Positions 17,218 to 23,900 of a stretch of DNA of 64,000 nucleotides are shown here, piece by piece (the stretch's first letter is position 1; each line of letters starts with the position of its first letter). The DNA is from JAICYJ01 sp038212095 (GTDB lineage Bacteria > Actinomycetota > Thermoleophilia > Gaiellales > JAICJC01). The notes below the pieces were generated by a model. The model was not told the DNA's origin and ran no database searches. It saw only the letters and a program-made list of their open reading frames with translations. Made by a program: the position numbers and the translations under genes. The stretch covers positions 115,276-179,275 of the forward strand of contig JBBQUW010000001.1 in the NCBI GenBank assembly GCA_038212095.1. The letters run 5' to 3'.

Positions 17218-17611
17218 GTGTCCATGGTACGACGGACGCAGGGCTCCGCACCGGCCTAGGCTGGCTCTGCGTCTAGCCAGGTTCGCCCGCACGCAGCTTG
17301 GATGTGACCCCGGCTGGGAAATCCCGAGATGGCCATCGGAGCCGCGATGGCGACCTGCACCCTGGAGGTGGGGCAGGCCGTGCTGGTCGTGTCGCTCATC
17401 GTGTCTCGTTCGGTGGTGGCGTAACTGCCTTCTAACCAAGGGCGCGTCCCGCCTCGGGCGCGGGGGCGACAGCGCCGAACGGTGATCGTCGGGTGACCTG
17501 TTATAGTTATCTCGCTCCCGTGTCCGACCGCTTGAGGAGCAGCGTTACCGGCCAAAACGGATCTTGGCAGGGCAGTGCTGTCGTCAAAGGACACGAAAAG
17601 GGAGCAGGTTG
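17218..17611. other. Gap before the replication cassette
   Basis: No gene seen. It has a relatively A/T-rich patch at about 17500-17512, with TATAGT at 17502-17507 as a likely -10 for the downstream operon; no good -35 is visible. I looked for iterons or long palindromes that would mark an origin and found none convincing. Confidence 0.35.
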
Positions 17612-17704
17612 ATGTTGAGATCGTTTCAGCCGGTAGGGAAAAGTGTGCGGTGGAAGCTAGTTCGTGACCGTCTGCGTGAGGTGCAGAGGGGGGATCGGAC
17701 GTGA
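17612..17704 (+). CDS. 30-aa ORF translationally coupled to the ATPase gene
   Basis: ATG 17612 reads MLRSFQPVGKSVRWKLVRDR and LREVQRGDRT, then TGA overlapping GTG 17701 (GTGA). GGGAGCAGG sits upstream as a ribosome-binding site, and the ATPase has no other obvious one. The product is very basic. It may be a functional micro-protein or a leader that feeds ribosomes into the ATPase gene. Confidence 0.5.
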   Translation: MLRSFQPVGKSVRWKLVRDRLREVQRGDRT

Positions 17705-18753
17705 GCGCCGCCCTACCTCTCATTCGCGGGCCTCGCTTCATCGCTCTGCCGGGTCTGCCCAGGCTGCGGAGAGGCAAGCTGAACGTCATCGCGGGCGCGG
17801 GTGGCGACAACAAGAGCAGCCTGGCGGTGCTGTATGCGGCTACCTACTCACAGACGGGTGGCAACGTCTGCCTCATCAGCACCGAGGATGAATGGGAAGA
17901 CGTTCTGCCGCGCCTGGAGGCCGCCGACGCCGATCTGAGCCGGATCACCTTTCGTCATAAGCCCTACCGCTTGCCCGAGCAGACTGCGGCCCTCAACACC
18001 TGGTTGAGTCGCCACGGCGCTGGTCTGGTCATCCTTGACCTGTTGGAGGACTGCAAGCCGGGCAGGAGCGAGTTTCGACCCGCATTGATCCCGCTCGTAA
18101 GCGCCCTTCATCGCACCGACGTCACCGCCTTGGGGATTGTCCACACCAACAAACACCTCCGCAATGGCCAGTCCGCCCTGGACGTGATCCCTGGACGTCG
18201 GGGCGACCTGGCAGGCATCTGCAAGGCCGTGTTCGTGATCGCCCGCAGTGCCGATGATCCCGAGGGCACGCGGTACGTGGGAGCGGCCAAGTGGAATCAC
18301 GGCTATCCGCCGCCGTCGCTGGCGTTCGCGGTGGAGTCGGTAGAAGTGCCACCGAGCGACCTGCACACCGACACTATCGAGGAGGTCGTCAGGCTCAGGC
18401 CGGTCGGCGCGGTGGCGATGGACGCCAACACGATCCTACGCCAAGCGGCTGCGCTGGCGGAGCCGGACGAGGAAGCCAAGGCGTCGGCACGCGCGAAGGC
18501 GTGGGCTGCGCTGCTGGCCGTTCTGCGCGACGGTGCAGATCATCCCCGAGAGGATATTCGCAAGGCGATGGAGGCAGACGGCTACGCCTGGGCTACGGTG
18601 AAGCGAGCGGCGGGCGAGCAGGGCGTCCAGACCAAGCCAGACCCCAACGACAAGCGCCGCAAGCTCTGGTTCCTGCCCACGGGCGTCCTGCTGCAACTGC
18701 TGGACGCTGAGCAGGACGATGGCGGCGATGACGGCTGGGAGCCGGTCTCATGA
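17701..18753 (+). CDS. RecA-like AAA_25 (RepA-type) ATPase
   Basis: A 350-aa protein. Residues 20-220 form a RecA/RepA-like ATPase core: a Walker A-like GAGGDNKSSL, with Asn where Gly is usual before Lys, a Walker B hydrophobic strand ending VILDLLED, and a sensor strand TALGIVHTNK. A C-terminal winged-helix segment (REDIRKAMEADGYAWATVKR) follows. Such proteins act as plasmid or phage replicative helicases and loaders. It heads a cassette with overlapping genes (17612-19345) and is probably the element's replication protein. The altered Walker A still keeps Lys-Ser. Confidence 0.7.
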   Translation: MSAALPLIRGPRFIALPGLPRLRRGKLNVIAGAGGDNKSSLAVLYAATYSQTGGNVCLISTEDEWEDVLPRLEAADADLSRITFRHKPYRLPEQTAALNTWLSRHGAGLVILDLLEDCKPGRSEFRPALIPLVSALHRTDVTALGIVHTNKHLRNGQSALDVIPGRRGDLAGICKAVFVIARSADDPEGTRYVGAAKWNHGYPPPSLAFAVESVEVPPSDLHTDTIEEVVRLRPVGAVAMDANTILRQAAALAEPDEEAKASARAKAWAALLAVLRDGADHPREDIRKAMEADGYAWATVKRAAGEQGVQTKPDPNDKRRKLWFLPTGVLLQLLDAEQDDGGDDGWEPVS

Positions 18754-19217
18754 TCGAGTCCGAACCACGACTCGGCTGGCGGGCCTGGTTCCTTGACCGA
18801 CTCGACGGCCAAGTCGTCCTGCGCTCGATGAACGCGGGCACGGGCAGCGGAAATCGCCATGATCTGGACTACCGCCGAATGGCGACCTGGCCGCAGCGAG
18901 AGCGAATGGCAGCCCGGTGCCGTCACGGTAACAGACACGCCGCCCCAGCCGATGACTGCTCCTGCGGCATCTACGCCGCCAACAGCAACGAGCGCCTGCG
19001 CGCCGAGTTCAGCTACGGCAGGGACGACAGCCAAGTGGTCGGCACCGTCATGCTGTGGGGCGACGTCGTCGTGGCCGACTGGGGATTCCGTGCCCAATTC
19101 GCCTACCCCAAGCGCCTCTACGTGCCCGCCACGCGCTGGCGCGATGCTCTGGAACTGCGAGAAGTCTACGGCGTCACGACCCGTCTCTGGAACCCGTACG
19201 AGTGGGAGGTGATCTGA
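18750..19217 (+). CDS. Element-type hypothetical with Cys/His motif
   Basis: A 155-aa protein; ATG 18750 overlaps the ATPase stop (ATGA). The centre reads ARCRHGNRHAAPADDCSCGI followed by YAA, a Cys/His block seen in proteins of unknown role from actinobacterial phages and conjugative elements. The second half has aromatic-rich strands (VVVADWGFRAQFAYPKRLYV). No catalytic motif recognised. Confidence 0.6.
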   Translation: MIESEPRLGWRAWFLDRLDGQVVLRSMNAGTGSGNRHDLDYRRMATWPQRERMAARCRHGNRHAAPADDCSCGIYAANSNERLRAEFSYGRDDSQVVGTVMLWGDVVVADWGFRAQFAYPKRLYVPATRWRDALELREVYGVTTRLWNPYEWEVI

Positions 19218-19219
19218 TC

Positions 19220-19345
19220 ATGGACATCGGCCCTGAGCGAGAGCGGATCACGGTCATCCCGAAAGAAGACCCTGTACCAGCCAAGCAGCCACAGCCCGAC
19301 CGCGAGCCGGTCAAGGTGCCGACGCGGGAGCCGGTCAAGGTCTGA
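19220..19345 (+). CDS. 41-aa proline/valine-rich protein
   Basis: ATG 19220 follows the previous stop by 2 nt and has GGGAGGTG upstream. The product MDIGPERERITVIPKEDPVP and its tail carry a repeated REPVKV unit, encoded by a direct DNA repeat. It is probably the last gene of the replication cassette; role unknown. Confidence 0.45.
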   Translation: MDIGPERERITVIPKEDPVPAKQPQPDREPVKVPTREPVKV

Positions 19346-19347
19346 CC

Positions 19348-19374
19348 CGGCTCACGGCTCACGGCTCACGGCTC
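19348..19374 (+). repeat. Short tandem repeat CGGCTCA x3
   Basis: Three direct copies of CGGCTCA directly after the small ORF, with a partial fourth. It could be a protein-binding site or slippage product. Confidence 0.4.
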
Positions 19375-19468
19375 CTCCGACTGCGCCGCATCCTGGGTTC
19401 TGGTGCGCTCGCTGATACGCGGTGGTCGAGTCGTGCCGGTATTGCCGGGCAGTTGATTACGGCGAGGG

Positions 19469-19525
19469 TTGACGAAAAGTAGAGTCGTCCTACTATCCTG
19501 CGGTACCGGCAACGATAGAAGGAGG
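19469..19525 (+). promoter_or_regulatory. Promoter, candidate operator and RBS of the XRE-type gene
   Basis: TTGACG (19469-19474) and TACTAT (19491-19496) are 16 bp apart. Between and across the -10 lies GTAG-AGTCGTC-CTAC, an inverted repeat that would suit autorepression by the helix-turn-helix protein downstream. AAGGAGG (19519-19525) precedes ATG 19530. This is the most classical promoter in the left region. Confidence 0.55.
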
Positions 19526-19529
19526 TTCG

Positions 19530-19955
19530 ATGAAGCAGTACCCGCTGATGACCCGCAAGCTGCGGGCTGCCGTGGGACTGCATGACCTGACCCAAGCTGA
19601 GTTCGCCGTGGCCGTAGGTGTATCGCTCGCCTCGGTCAAGGACTGGCTGAGGGGCGCGTCAGAGCCGCAGGGCGTCAACCGTGAGAACGTGGCGTTCCTA
19701 TTCGGCGTTGATCGGCCAGACAGTGAGGGCCGAACGGTGTTCGGGCGGCGGGCCGAAATGGACATGGAAGCCGCCGCCGCTGCACTTGGAAGGGCGTACG
19801 GACACGCGCCTGCGAGACAGTTCGCAGCGACTGGTCAGCCGGTGATTGAGATGACGGCGGGCGCTGTAATCGGGCGGCTTGCAGCAGACGTCGGGGCGAG
19901 TGTGACGCCCCTGCATAAGGCAGGGCGCGGTAAACCAAAGGTAGACGATGAGTAA
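19530..19955 (+). CDS. Cro/XRE-type helix-turn-helix regulator
   Basis: A 141-aa protein. Residues 8-60 contain the HTH: LTQAEFAVAVGVSLASVKDW, then LRGASEP. The rest is helical and alanine-rich with no known domain. It is probably the element's repressor, acting on its own promoter (19469-19496) and perhaps on the cassette upstream. It ends at the element's right edge; ATG 19948 overlaps its stop and opens a further frame that is cut off by the junction. Confidence 0.65.
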   Translation: MKQYPLMTRKLRAAVGLHDLTQAEFAVAVGVSLASVKDWLRGASEPQGVNRENVAFLFGVDRPDSEGRTVFGRRAEMDMEAAAAALGRAYGHAPARQFAATGQPVIEMTAGAVIGRLAADVGASVTPLHKAGRGKPKVDDE

Positions 19956-20015
19956 CTGGTCGTTGCGGCAGCCCGCCAGAAGGCTCCCAGAGCCAAACAA
20001 GGTGGACGTTCCGAC
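19948..20015. other. Inferred right junction of the accessory element
   Basis: ATG 19948 overlaps the repressor stop and starts a short frame (SNWSLRQPARRLPEPNKVD) that soon loses protein character. From about 20,010 in a different frame begins the conserved interior of a host enzyme gene (DNDFVVSLLLRKP). The change from element to chromosome therefore falls between about 19,960 and 20,015. The left end is outside the window, so att repeats cannot be checked here. Confidence 0.5.
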
Positions 20016-20342
20016 GACAACGACTTCGTCGTCTCGCTGCTGCTCCGCAAGCCCACCGAGGGTGGTGAATTCCAGCACGTGCCGATGATGCGCAGCGACG
20101 ACGATCCGGCGTACGAACGTGCGCGGCGGGTGTTTGCCGGCGATGCGTCCGAGGTCGAGACGGCGCCGCTCGAGCCCGGGACGTTGGCGTTGTTCCGCGG
20201 CCGCCGATCGCTGCACCGCGTCTCGCCGGTTTGCCGCCGCCCTGCCCGGCTGATCGCGCTGCTGAGCTACGACGCGGAGCCGGGAATGGTGTTCCCGGCG
20301 CAGGTGCAGCTGAACAACGTCGGGCGCAGTTCGACGGCGTGA
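20001..20342 (+). pseudogene. 3' fragment of a Fe/2-oxoglutarate halogenase/dioxygenase-like gene
   Basis: The frame reads NDFVVSLLLRKPTEGGEFQH, then EPGTLALFRGRRSLHRVSPV and RLIALLSYDAEPGMVF. This is the C-terminal half of a HalD/BesD-like iron/2-oxoglutarate enzyme; HRVSPV carries the distal His and RLIALLSYD the 2-oxoglutarate-binding Arg region. The N-terminal half, with the proximal metal ligands, is absent, so it cannot be active. The stop overlaps the ATG of the next gene (TGATG), so the host operon once continued into nat. Confidence 0.6.
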
Positions 20343-21022
20343 TGCTGGACGCCTATCTGGCGAGGATAGGGCTTCGGGGGCCATGCGAGCCCACGCTCGA
20401 GACGCTCGCTGCACTGCACCGCGCCCACATGCTGTCGGTGCCGTTCGAGAACCTCGATATTCACCTGGGTCGGCCGCTGGTGCTCGATCCGGCGGCGAAC
20501 TTCGAGAAGATCGTCACTCGCCGGCGGGGAGGGTGGTGCTACGAGCAGAACGGGCTGTTTGGCTGGGTGCTCGAGCAGGTGGGATTCAACGTCACGCTGC
20601 TGGGCGCGCGGGTGGTGGGAGAGCGGGTGGGGCGCGACCTCGGCCACCTGATGCTGCGCGTCGACCTCGACCGGCCCTGGCTGGCCGACGTCGGCTTTGG
20701 CGAGTCGTCGCTCGTGCCGGTCCCGCTCAGCGACGAGCCATGGCAGGTGGTGGTCAGCGGCGGGATGCGACGGGAGTTCACGCTCCGCCCGCGCCGGCTC
20801 GAGGAGTTCGCCGAGATGTGCGCGTTCAGCCAGACATCGCCCGATAGCGTGTTCACGCAGCGGCGGCTGTGCACGCTGGCCACGGAGACCGGCCGCGTGA
20901 CGCTGACCGACCTGCGGCTGGTCGAGCGCGACGGCGATCGCGTCATCGAGCGTGACCTGGCCGGCGAGGACGAGTGGCGAGGCGTGTTGCGCGAACGGTT
21001 CGGCGTCGATCTGGCGCGGTGA
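20342..21022 (+). CDS. nat: Arylamine N-acetyltransferase
   Basis: A 226-aa protein that moves acetyl groups from acetyl-CoA to arylamines or hydrazines. The catalytic triad is visible: Cys66 in RRGGWCYEQN, His102 in GHLMLRV and Asp116 in LADVGFGESS. It is slightly shorter than the usual 255-280 aa, mainly at the C-terminus. The ATG at 20342 overlaps the stop of the truncated dioxygenase gene, so its native promoter may have been lost when the element inserted. Confidence 0.85.
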   Translation: MLDAYLARIGLRGPCEPTLETLAALHRAHMLSVPFENLDIHLGRPLVLDPAANFEKIVTRRRGGWCYEQNGLFGWVLEQVGFNVTLLGARVVGERVGRDLGHLMLRVDLDRPWLADVGFGESSLVPVPLSDEPWQVVVSGGMRREFTLRPRRLEEFAEMCAFSQTSPDSVFTQRRLCTLATETGRVTLTDLRLVERDGDRVIERDLAGEDEWRGVLRERFGVDLAR

Positions 21023-21025
21023 TGC

Positions 21026-21853
21026 TCAGGCGTCGCGGAAGACCGTGAAGTAGAACTGCCGCCAGGCCGTCCACCAGTCATCGGCAGAGGACGCGATCGT
21101 GCGACCGTCGATCACCTCCATGACGGGATCGTGGCGGTATCGCTCGACCTCTTCGCTGGTCGCGAGTTCCACCCGCACCTCGCACGGCTGGCCGGGGCTG
21201 TACGGCTTCACGGCCGAGAGGTCGGAGAGCGCCTTGATGGCACCCTGTTCGATCATCTCGCGCGCACGCGCCGGCGTCTTGTGTCGTGCGCTGAAGCGGC
21301 CGAGGCCCTGCTTGACCGCCACGGTCGTCACTCCCTCGCCGAGCAGGTCACGAGCCTCGCGGCAGGTGGCCTCGTCGCCGGTCACCATCAGCACTGGGCA
21401 GCCCCACGTCCCGCACAGCGCGGCGTTGATGCCGGTCTCGCCGACCAGCCGGCCGTTGAAGGTCAGGTTGCGCCACTCGGTGCCTGAGACGGTGTGATTC
21501 ATGACGCCGCAGGGCGTCCCGGCCATTGCGTGCATACCGACGAACAGCGCGGCATCGCAGCCCTGCTCGAGGAACTCGGTGTACTCCGACCACTCGCGCT
21601 GGACGACGAACTCACAGCGCGGATCGAGCAGCTCGGGGATCAGCGAGTTGAACGTCCAGCCGCCACCGGCACCGTGACAGTCCATCACCACCACCTCGGT
21701 CGCCCCGGCCGTGAAGGCGCCCCGCGCGGCGGCGTTGATCTCCTCGGTGTAGAGCGCGCAGCGGGCGGCGTGCAGCGGCGTGCCGCCCTCAGTCTCGGCC
21801 CACTTGGTGACGCCGGCGATGCCCTCCATGTCGCTGATCACGAACACCTTCAT
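21026..21853 (-). CDS. dppA: M55 family D-aminopeptidase (DppA-like)
   Basis: A 275-aa protein with the metal ligands of the DppA family: Asp8 and Glu10 in SDMEGIAGV, His60 in MDCHG, His108 in GMHAMAG and Glu139 in LVGETGIN; His120 in MNHT matches the catalytic histidine. The family cleaves D-amino-acid peptides, often in peptidoglycan salvage. TAGGGT 6 nt upstream supports the ATG at 21853. It is convergent with nat (3 bp apart). No dipeptide transporter is adjacent. Confidence 0.85.
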   Translation of the reverse strand: MKVFVISDMEGIAGVTKWAETEGGTPLHAARCALYTEEINAAARGAFTAGATEVVVMDCHGAGGGWTFNSLIPELLDPRCEFVVQREWSEYTEFLEQGCDAALFVGMHAMAGTPCGVMNHTVSGTEWRNLTFNGRLVGETGINAALCGTWGCPVLMVTGDEATCREARDLLGEGVTTVAVKQGLGRFSARHKTPARAREMIEQGAIKALSDLSAVKPYSPGQPCEVRVELATSEEVERYRHDPVMEVIDGRTIASSADDWWTAWRQFYFTVFRDA

Positions 21854-21866
21854 CGCACTACCCTAT

Positions 21867-21917
21867 CGCCGTTCGGTGCCTGGCACCGACCACACCGGTG
21901 CCAGGCACCGAACGGCG
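21867..21917. repeat. REP hairpin 1 (22-bp perfect inverted repeat)
   Basis: Left arm 21867-21888 (CGCCGTTCGGTGCCTGGCAC plus CG) and right arm 21896-21917 are perfect inverted repeats around a 7-nt loop ACCACAC. Each arm contains the palindromic unit GGTGCCWGGCACC. It lies 14 bp upstream of the M55 start and 214 bp from the RAYT start. Confidence 0.9.
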
Positions 21918-22006
21918 CAGGATCGAGGTGCCGGTGGCGCCGCAGGGGTGCGAGAACGGCTCCCCTGCGGGCCAGGCGGGCGAGCACGCTCGCCGGGATT
22001 GCCCGA

Positions 22007-22047
22007 GTCCGTGCCTGGCACCGACCGGGTCGGTGCCAGGCACGGAC
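22007..22047. repeat. REP hairpin 2 (20-bp perfect inverted repeat)
   Basis: GTCCGTGCCTGGCACCGACC (22007-22026) pairs perfectly with 22028-22047 around one base. Both arms contain the GTGCCWGGCAC unit. Together with hairpin 1 it forms a two-hairpin REP array directly upstream of the RAYT gene. Two weaker stems lie between them. Confidence 0.9.
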
Positions 22048-22130
22048 ACCGACCAGGGAGCATCAATCGTTGATCGGGCGTGACGCCTCGTTACCCACGG
22101 GAGTGGTCGCCGTCATTACCGTCTCTTGGC

Positions 22131-22727
22131 ATGCCACGCGCTCCTCGCTTGCTCCACCCTGAGGCGTTTGCCCACCTGACGATGCACGCCGTCGGCGACG
22201 AGCGCTTGTTTCGGATCGAAGGTGAGGCGCTCGCCTTCGTACGAATCCTCAGCGAGATCGTCGGCCTGCACGATCTCGAGGTGCACTCGTACTGTCTGAT
22301 GCCGACTCACTACCACCTGCTCGTCCGCGACGTGAGGGCAAGAGCATCGGAGGCGATGCGCGACCTGAATGGCCGCTACTCCCGCTGGTGCAATCGCGGG
22401 CGGGGACGTCGAGGTCCCCTGTTCGCCGCTCGGTTCCACCGGACGCTGGTTCTCGACGACAGTCATCTGCTGACGTGTGTCCGATACCTCGCCCTCAACC
22501 CGGTTGAAGCCGGTCTGTGTGAGCACGCAGCCGGGTGGCGCTGGTCGAGTCATCGGGCGCTGGCAGGGCTGATCAGAGCGCCGACGTATCTGCGCACGGA
22601 TCTGGTGATCGGCATGCTTGGATCGCCCGGGGCATACAGGACGTTCGTGTATGAAACCGCGCTTCAGACGCGCCGAAACAGCAGCAGCGCGAAGCCGAGC
22701 GTCTCGCGGCGACCCAGCTGGAGGTAG
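22131..22727 (+). CDS. REP-associated tyrosine transposase (RAYT, Y1/HUH family)
   Basis: A 198-aa protein with the HUH metal motif YCLMPTHYHLLV (His60-x-His62), the nucleophile tyrosine in MRDLNGRYSRWCNR (Tyr83), RGPLFAARFHRT and RYLALNPVEAGL, the RAYT signature blocks, ending with WSSHRAL. RAYTs cut single-stranded REP hairpins and are thought to spread them. Here two REP hairpins lie immediately upstream and more copies occur at 57.5 and 61.7 kb. TACCGT lies 8 nt before ATG 22131. The last 21 codons overlap the 3' end of the convergent methyltransferase gene. Confidence 0.85.
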   Translation: MPRAPRLLHPEAFAHLTMHAVGDERLFRIEGEALAFVRILSEIVGLHDLEVHSYCLMPTHYHLLVRDVRARASEAMRDLNGRYSRWCNRGRGRRGPLFAARFHRTLVLDDSHLLTCVRYLALNPVEAGLCEHAAGWRWSSHRALAGLIRAPTYLRTDLVIGMLGSPGAYRTFVYETALQTRRNSSSAKPSVSRRPSWR

Positions 22728-23356
22728 CGCGTGCGGCCGTTGCCGATCCAGGCCGCGAACTGCTCCACGCCGGGCTCACCAATGTGCTCCCGTGCATACC
22801 GTTCGCCGTTGTCGGCCCAGGCGTTCTCGTAGGCGTCCCATTGCTCCTCGCTGCTCGCAGCAACCGCCAGCAGCTGCAAGCCCAGCGGATATCCGAGCGC
22901 CGTCAGCCCGGCCAGGTCGCTCATCTGATCGCGACGTGCTCCCAGCGCGGCCAGGTACTCATCGCTCGGCTCGCGCCGCCAGTAGCCGTCGCCCAGCAGC
23001 ACCAGCCCACCCGGCCTCGCCCATAGCGCCAGCTCCGACAACGGGCTGACGACTCCGATCGAGCAGACCAGGTCATACGAGCCGTCGCCCGCTCCCGCCG
23101 CGGCGGCGTCACCAACGCGGAACTCGACTCCTGGAATCTGCCGGTCGCAGGCGACCAGATCGATGCCCCGCCCGCGTATCGCCCCCCGGCTCGCCAGCCA
23201 TCCCAGCACCGCCCCCTTGCCGCATCCCAGGTCGAGCACCCGTGCCGTGGGGGGCAGCGTCACGCCGGCGAACAGCCGCTCGAGCGACGCTGCGTCGTAG
23301 GGGCCCATGAACTCGATACCGGCGTGCGCGACGCTTGACCACTGATCGCGCTGCAT
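22664..23356 (-). CDS. SAM-dependent methyltransferase
   Basis: A 230-aa class I methyltransferase: motif I VLDLGCGKGAVLGWL, the acidic motif II GRGIDLVACD, and DLVCSIGVV as the next strand. The C-terminal half is aromatic-rich (WDAYENAWADNGERYARE), probably for substrate binding. Its ATG overlaps the stop of the nitroreductase gene (TGATG), so they form an operon. Substrate unknown. The 3' end overlaps the RAYT gene by 64 bp. Confidence 0.75.
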   Translation of the reverse strand: MQRDQWSSVAHAGIEFMGPYDAASLERLFAGVTLPPTARVLDLGCGKGAVLGWLASRGAIRGRGIDLVACDRQIPGVEFRVGDAAAAGAGDGSYDLVCSIGVVSPLSELALWARPGGLVLLGDGYWRREPSDEYLAALGARRDQMSDLAGLTALGYPLGLQLLAVAASSEEQWDAYENAWADNGERYAREHIGEPGVEQFAAWIGNGRTRYLQLGRRETLGFALLLFRRV

Positions 23357-23874
23357 CAGTCGAGGAAGATCGCGTAGTCGTCGAGCTGGGCGCGCGGCGG
23401 TGCGGCCCGCTCGCGATCGGCCAGGCCGAGGTGCAGCAATCCCAGCACCTGCTCCGTATCGCTGATGCCGAGAGCGGCCCGGCCGGCCGGCTCTCGCAGC
23501 ACCCGCGGCGTCCGCCAGTAGCTGGCCAGGCCACGCTCGTGGGCCGCGAGCATGACGGCGTACACCGCGCACGCGCCGGCGCAGATGTCCTCGCCGTCCT
23601 GCAGCGGGTCGCCGGTCAGCAGGACAGAGCAGGCGACCAGCGTCGGTGCCCGGTCGAGCTTGGCGGCGGTCTCGGGCGCGGCTGCCTTCAGCCGCCCAAG
23701 CGCTGCCTGTCCCAGCACGCGGAACCGCCACGGGTTGGTGAGGTGGTGGTTCGGCGCCCAGCGAGCCAGCTCCAGCAGCTCCTCCAGCGTCTCGCGCGGC
23801 ACCGGCTGGGGGTGGTAGACCTTGTGCGTGCGCCGCGAGCGGATTGCCTCGGCCACGTGGCGGTGGTCGGTCAT
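23356..23874 (-). CDS. Nitroreductase-family flavoprotein
   Basis: A 172-aa protein with the FMN-binding start IRSRRTHKVYHPQPV, ARWAPNHHLTNPWRF (nitroreductase block) and GLASYWRTPR. These are FMN- or FAD-linked NAD(P)H oxidoreductases acting on nitro-aromatics, quinones or similar compounds. It is divergent from the alcohol dehydrogenase gene with only 26 bp between starts; TACAGT lies 8 nt upstream of its ATG. Confidence 0.8.
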   Translation of the reverse strand: MTDHRHVAEAIRSRRTHKVYHPQPVPRETLEELLELARWAPNHHLTNPWRFRVLGQAALGRLKAAAPETAAKLDRAPTLVACSVLLTGDPLQDGEDICAGACAVYAVMLAAHERGLASYWRTPRVLREPAGRAALGISDTEQVLGLLHLGLADRERAAPPRAQLDDYAIFLD

Positions 23875-23900
23875 GTGCGCGAACTGTAGACTCGCCCGCG
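23875..23900. promoter_or_regulatory. Compact bidirectional promoter
   Basis: Within 26 bp, TAGACT (23887-23892) serves the rightward dehydrogenase gene and TACAGT (complement of 23884-23889) the leftward nitroreductase gene; the two -10 elements overlap by 3 bp. Both transcripts would begin at or near the start codon, and only one polymerase can bind at a time. Confidence 0.5.

Noticed and set aside
17218..17611. Replication origin with iterons
   Set aside because: No repeated boxes or strong palindromes are visible; only a mild A/T-rich patch and a -10 element.
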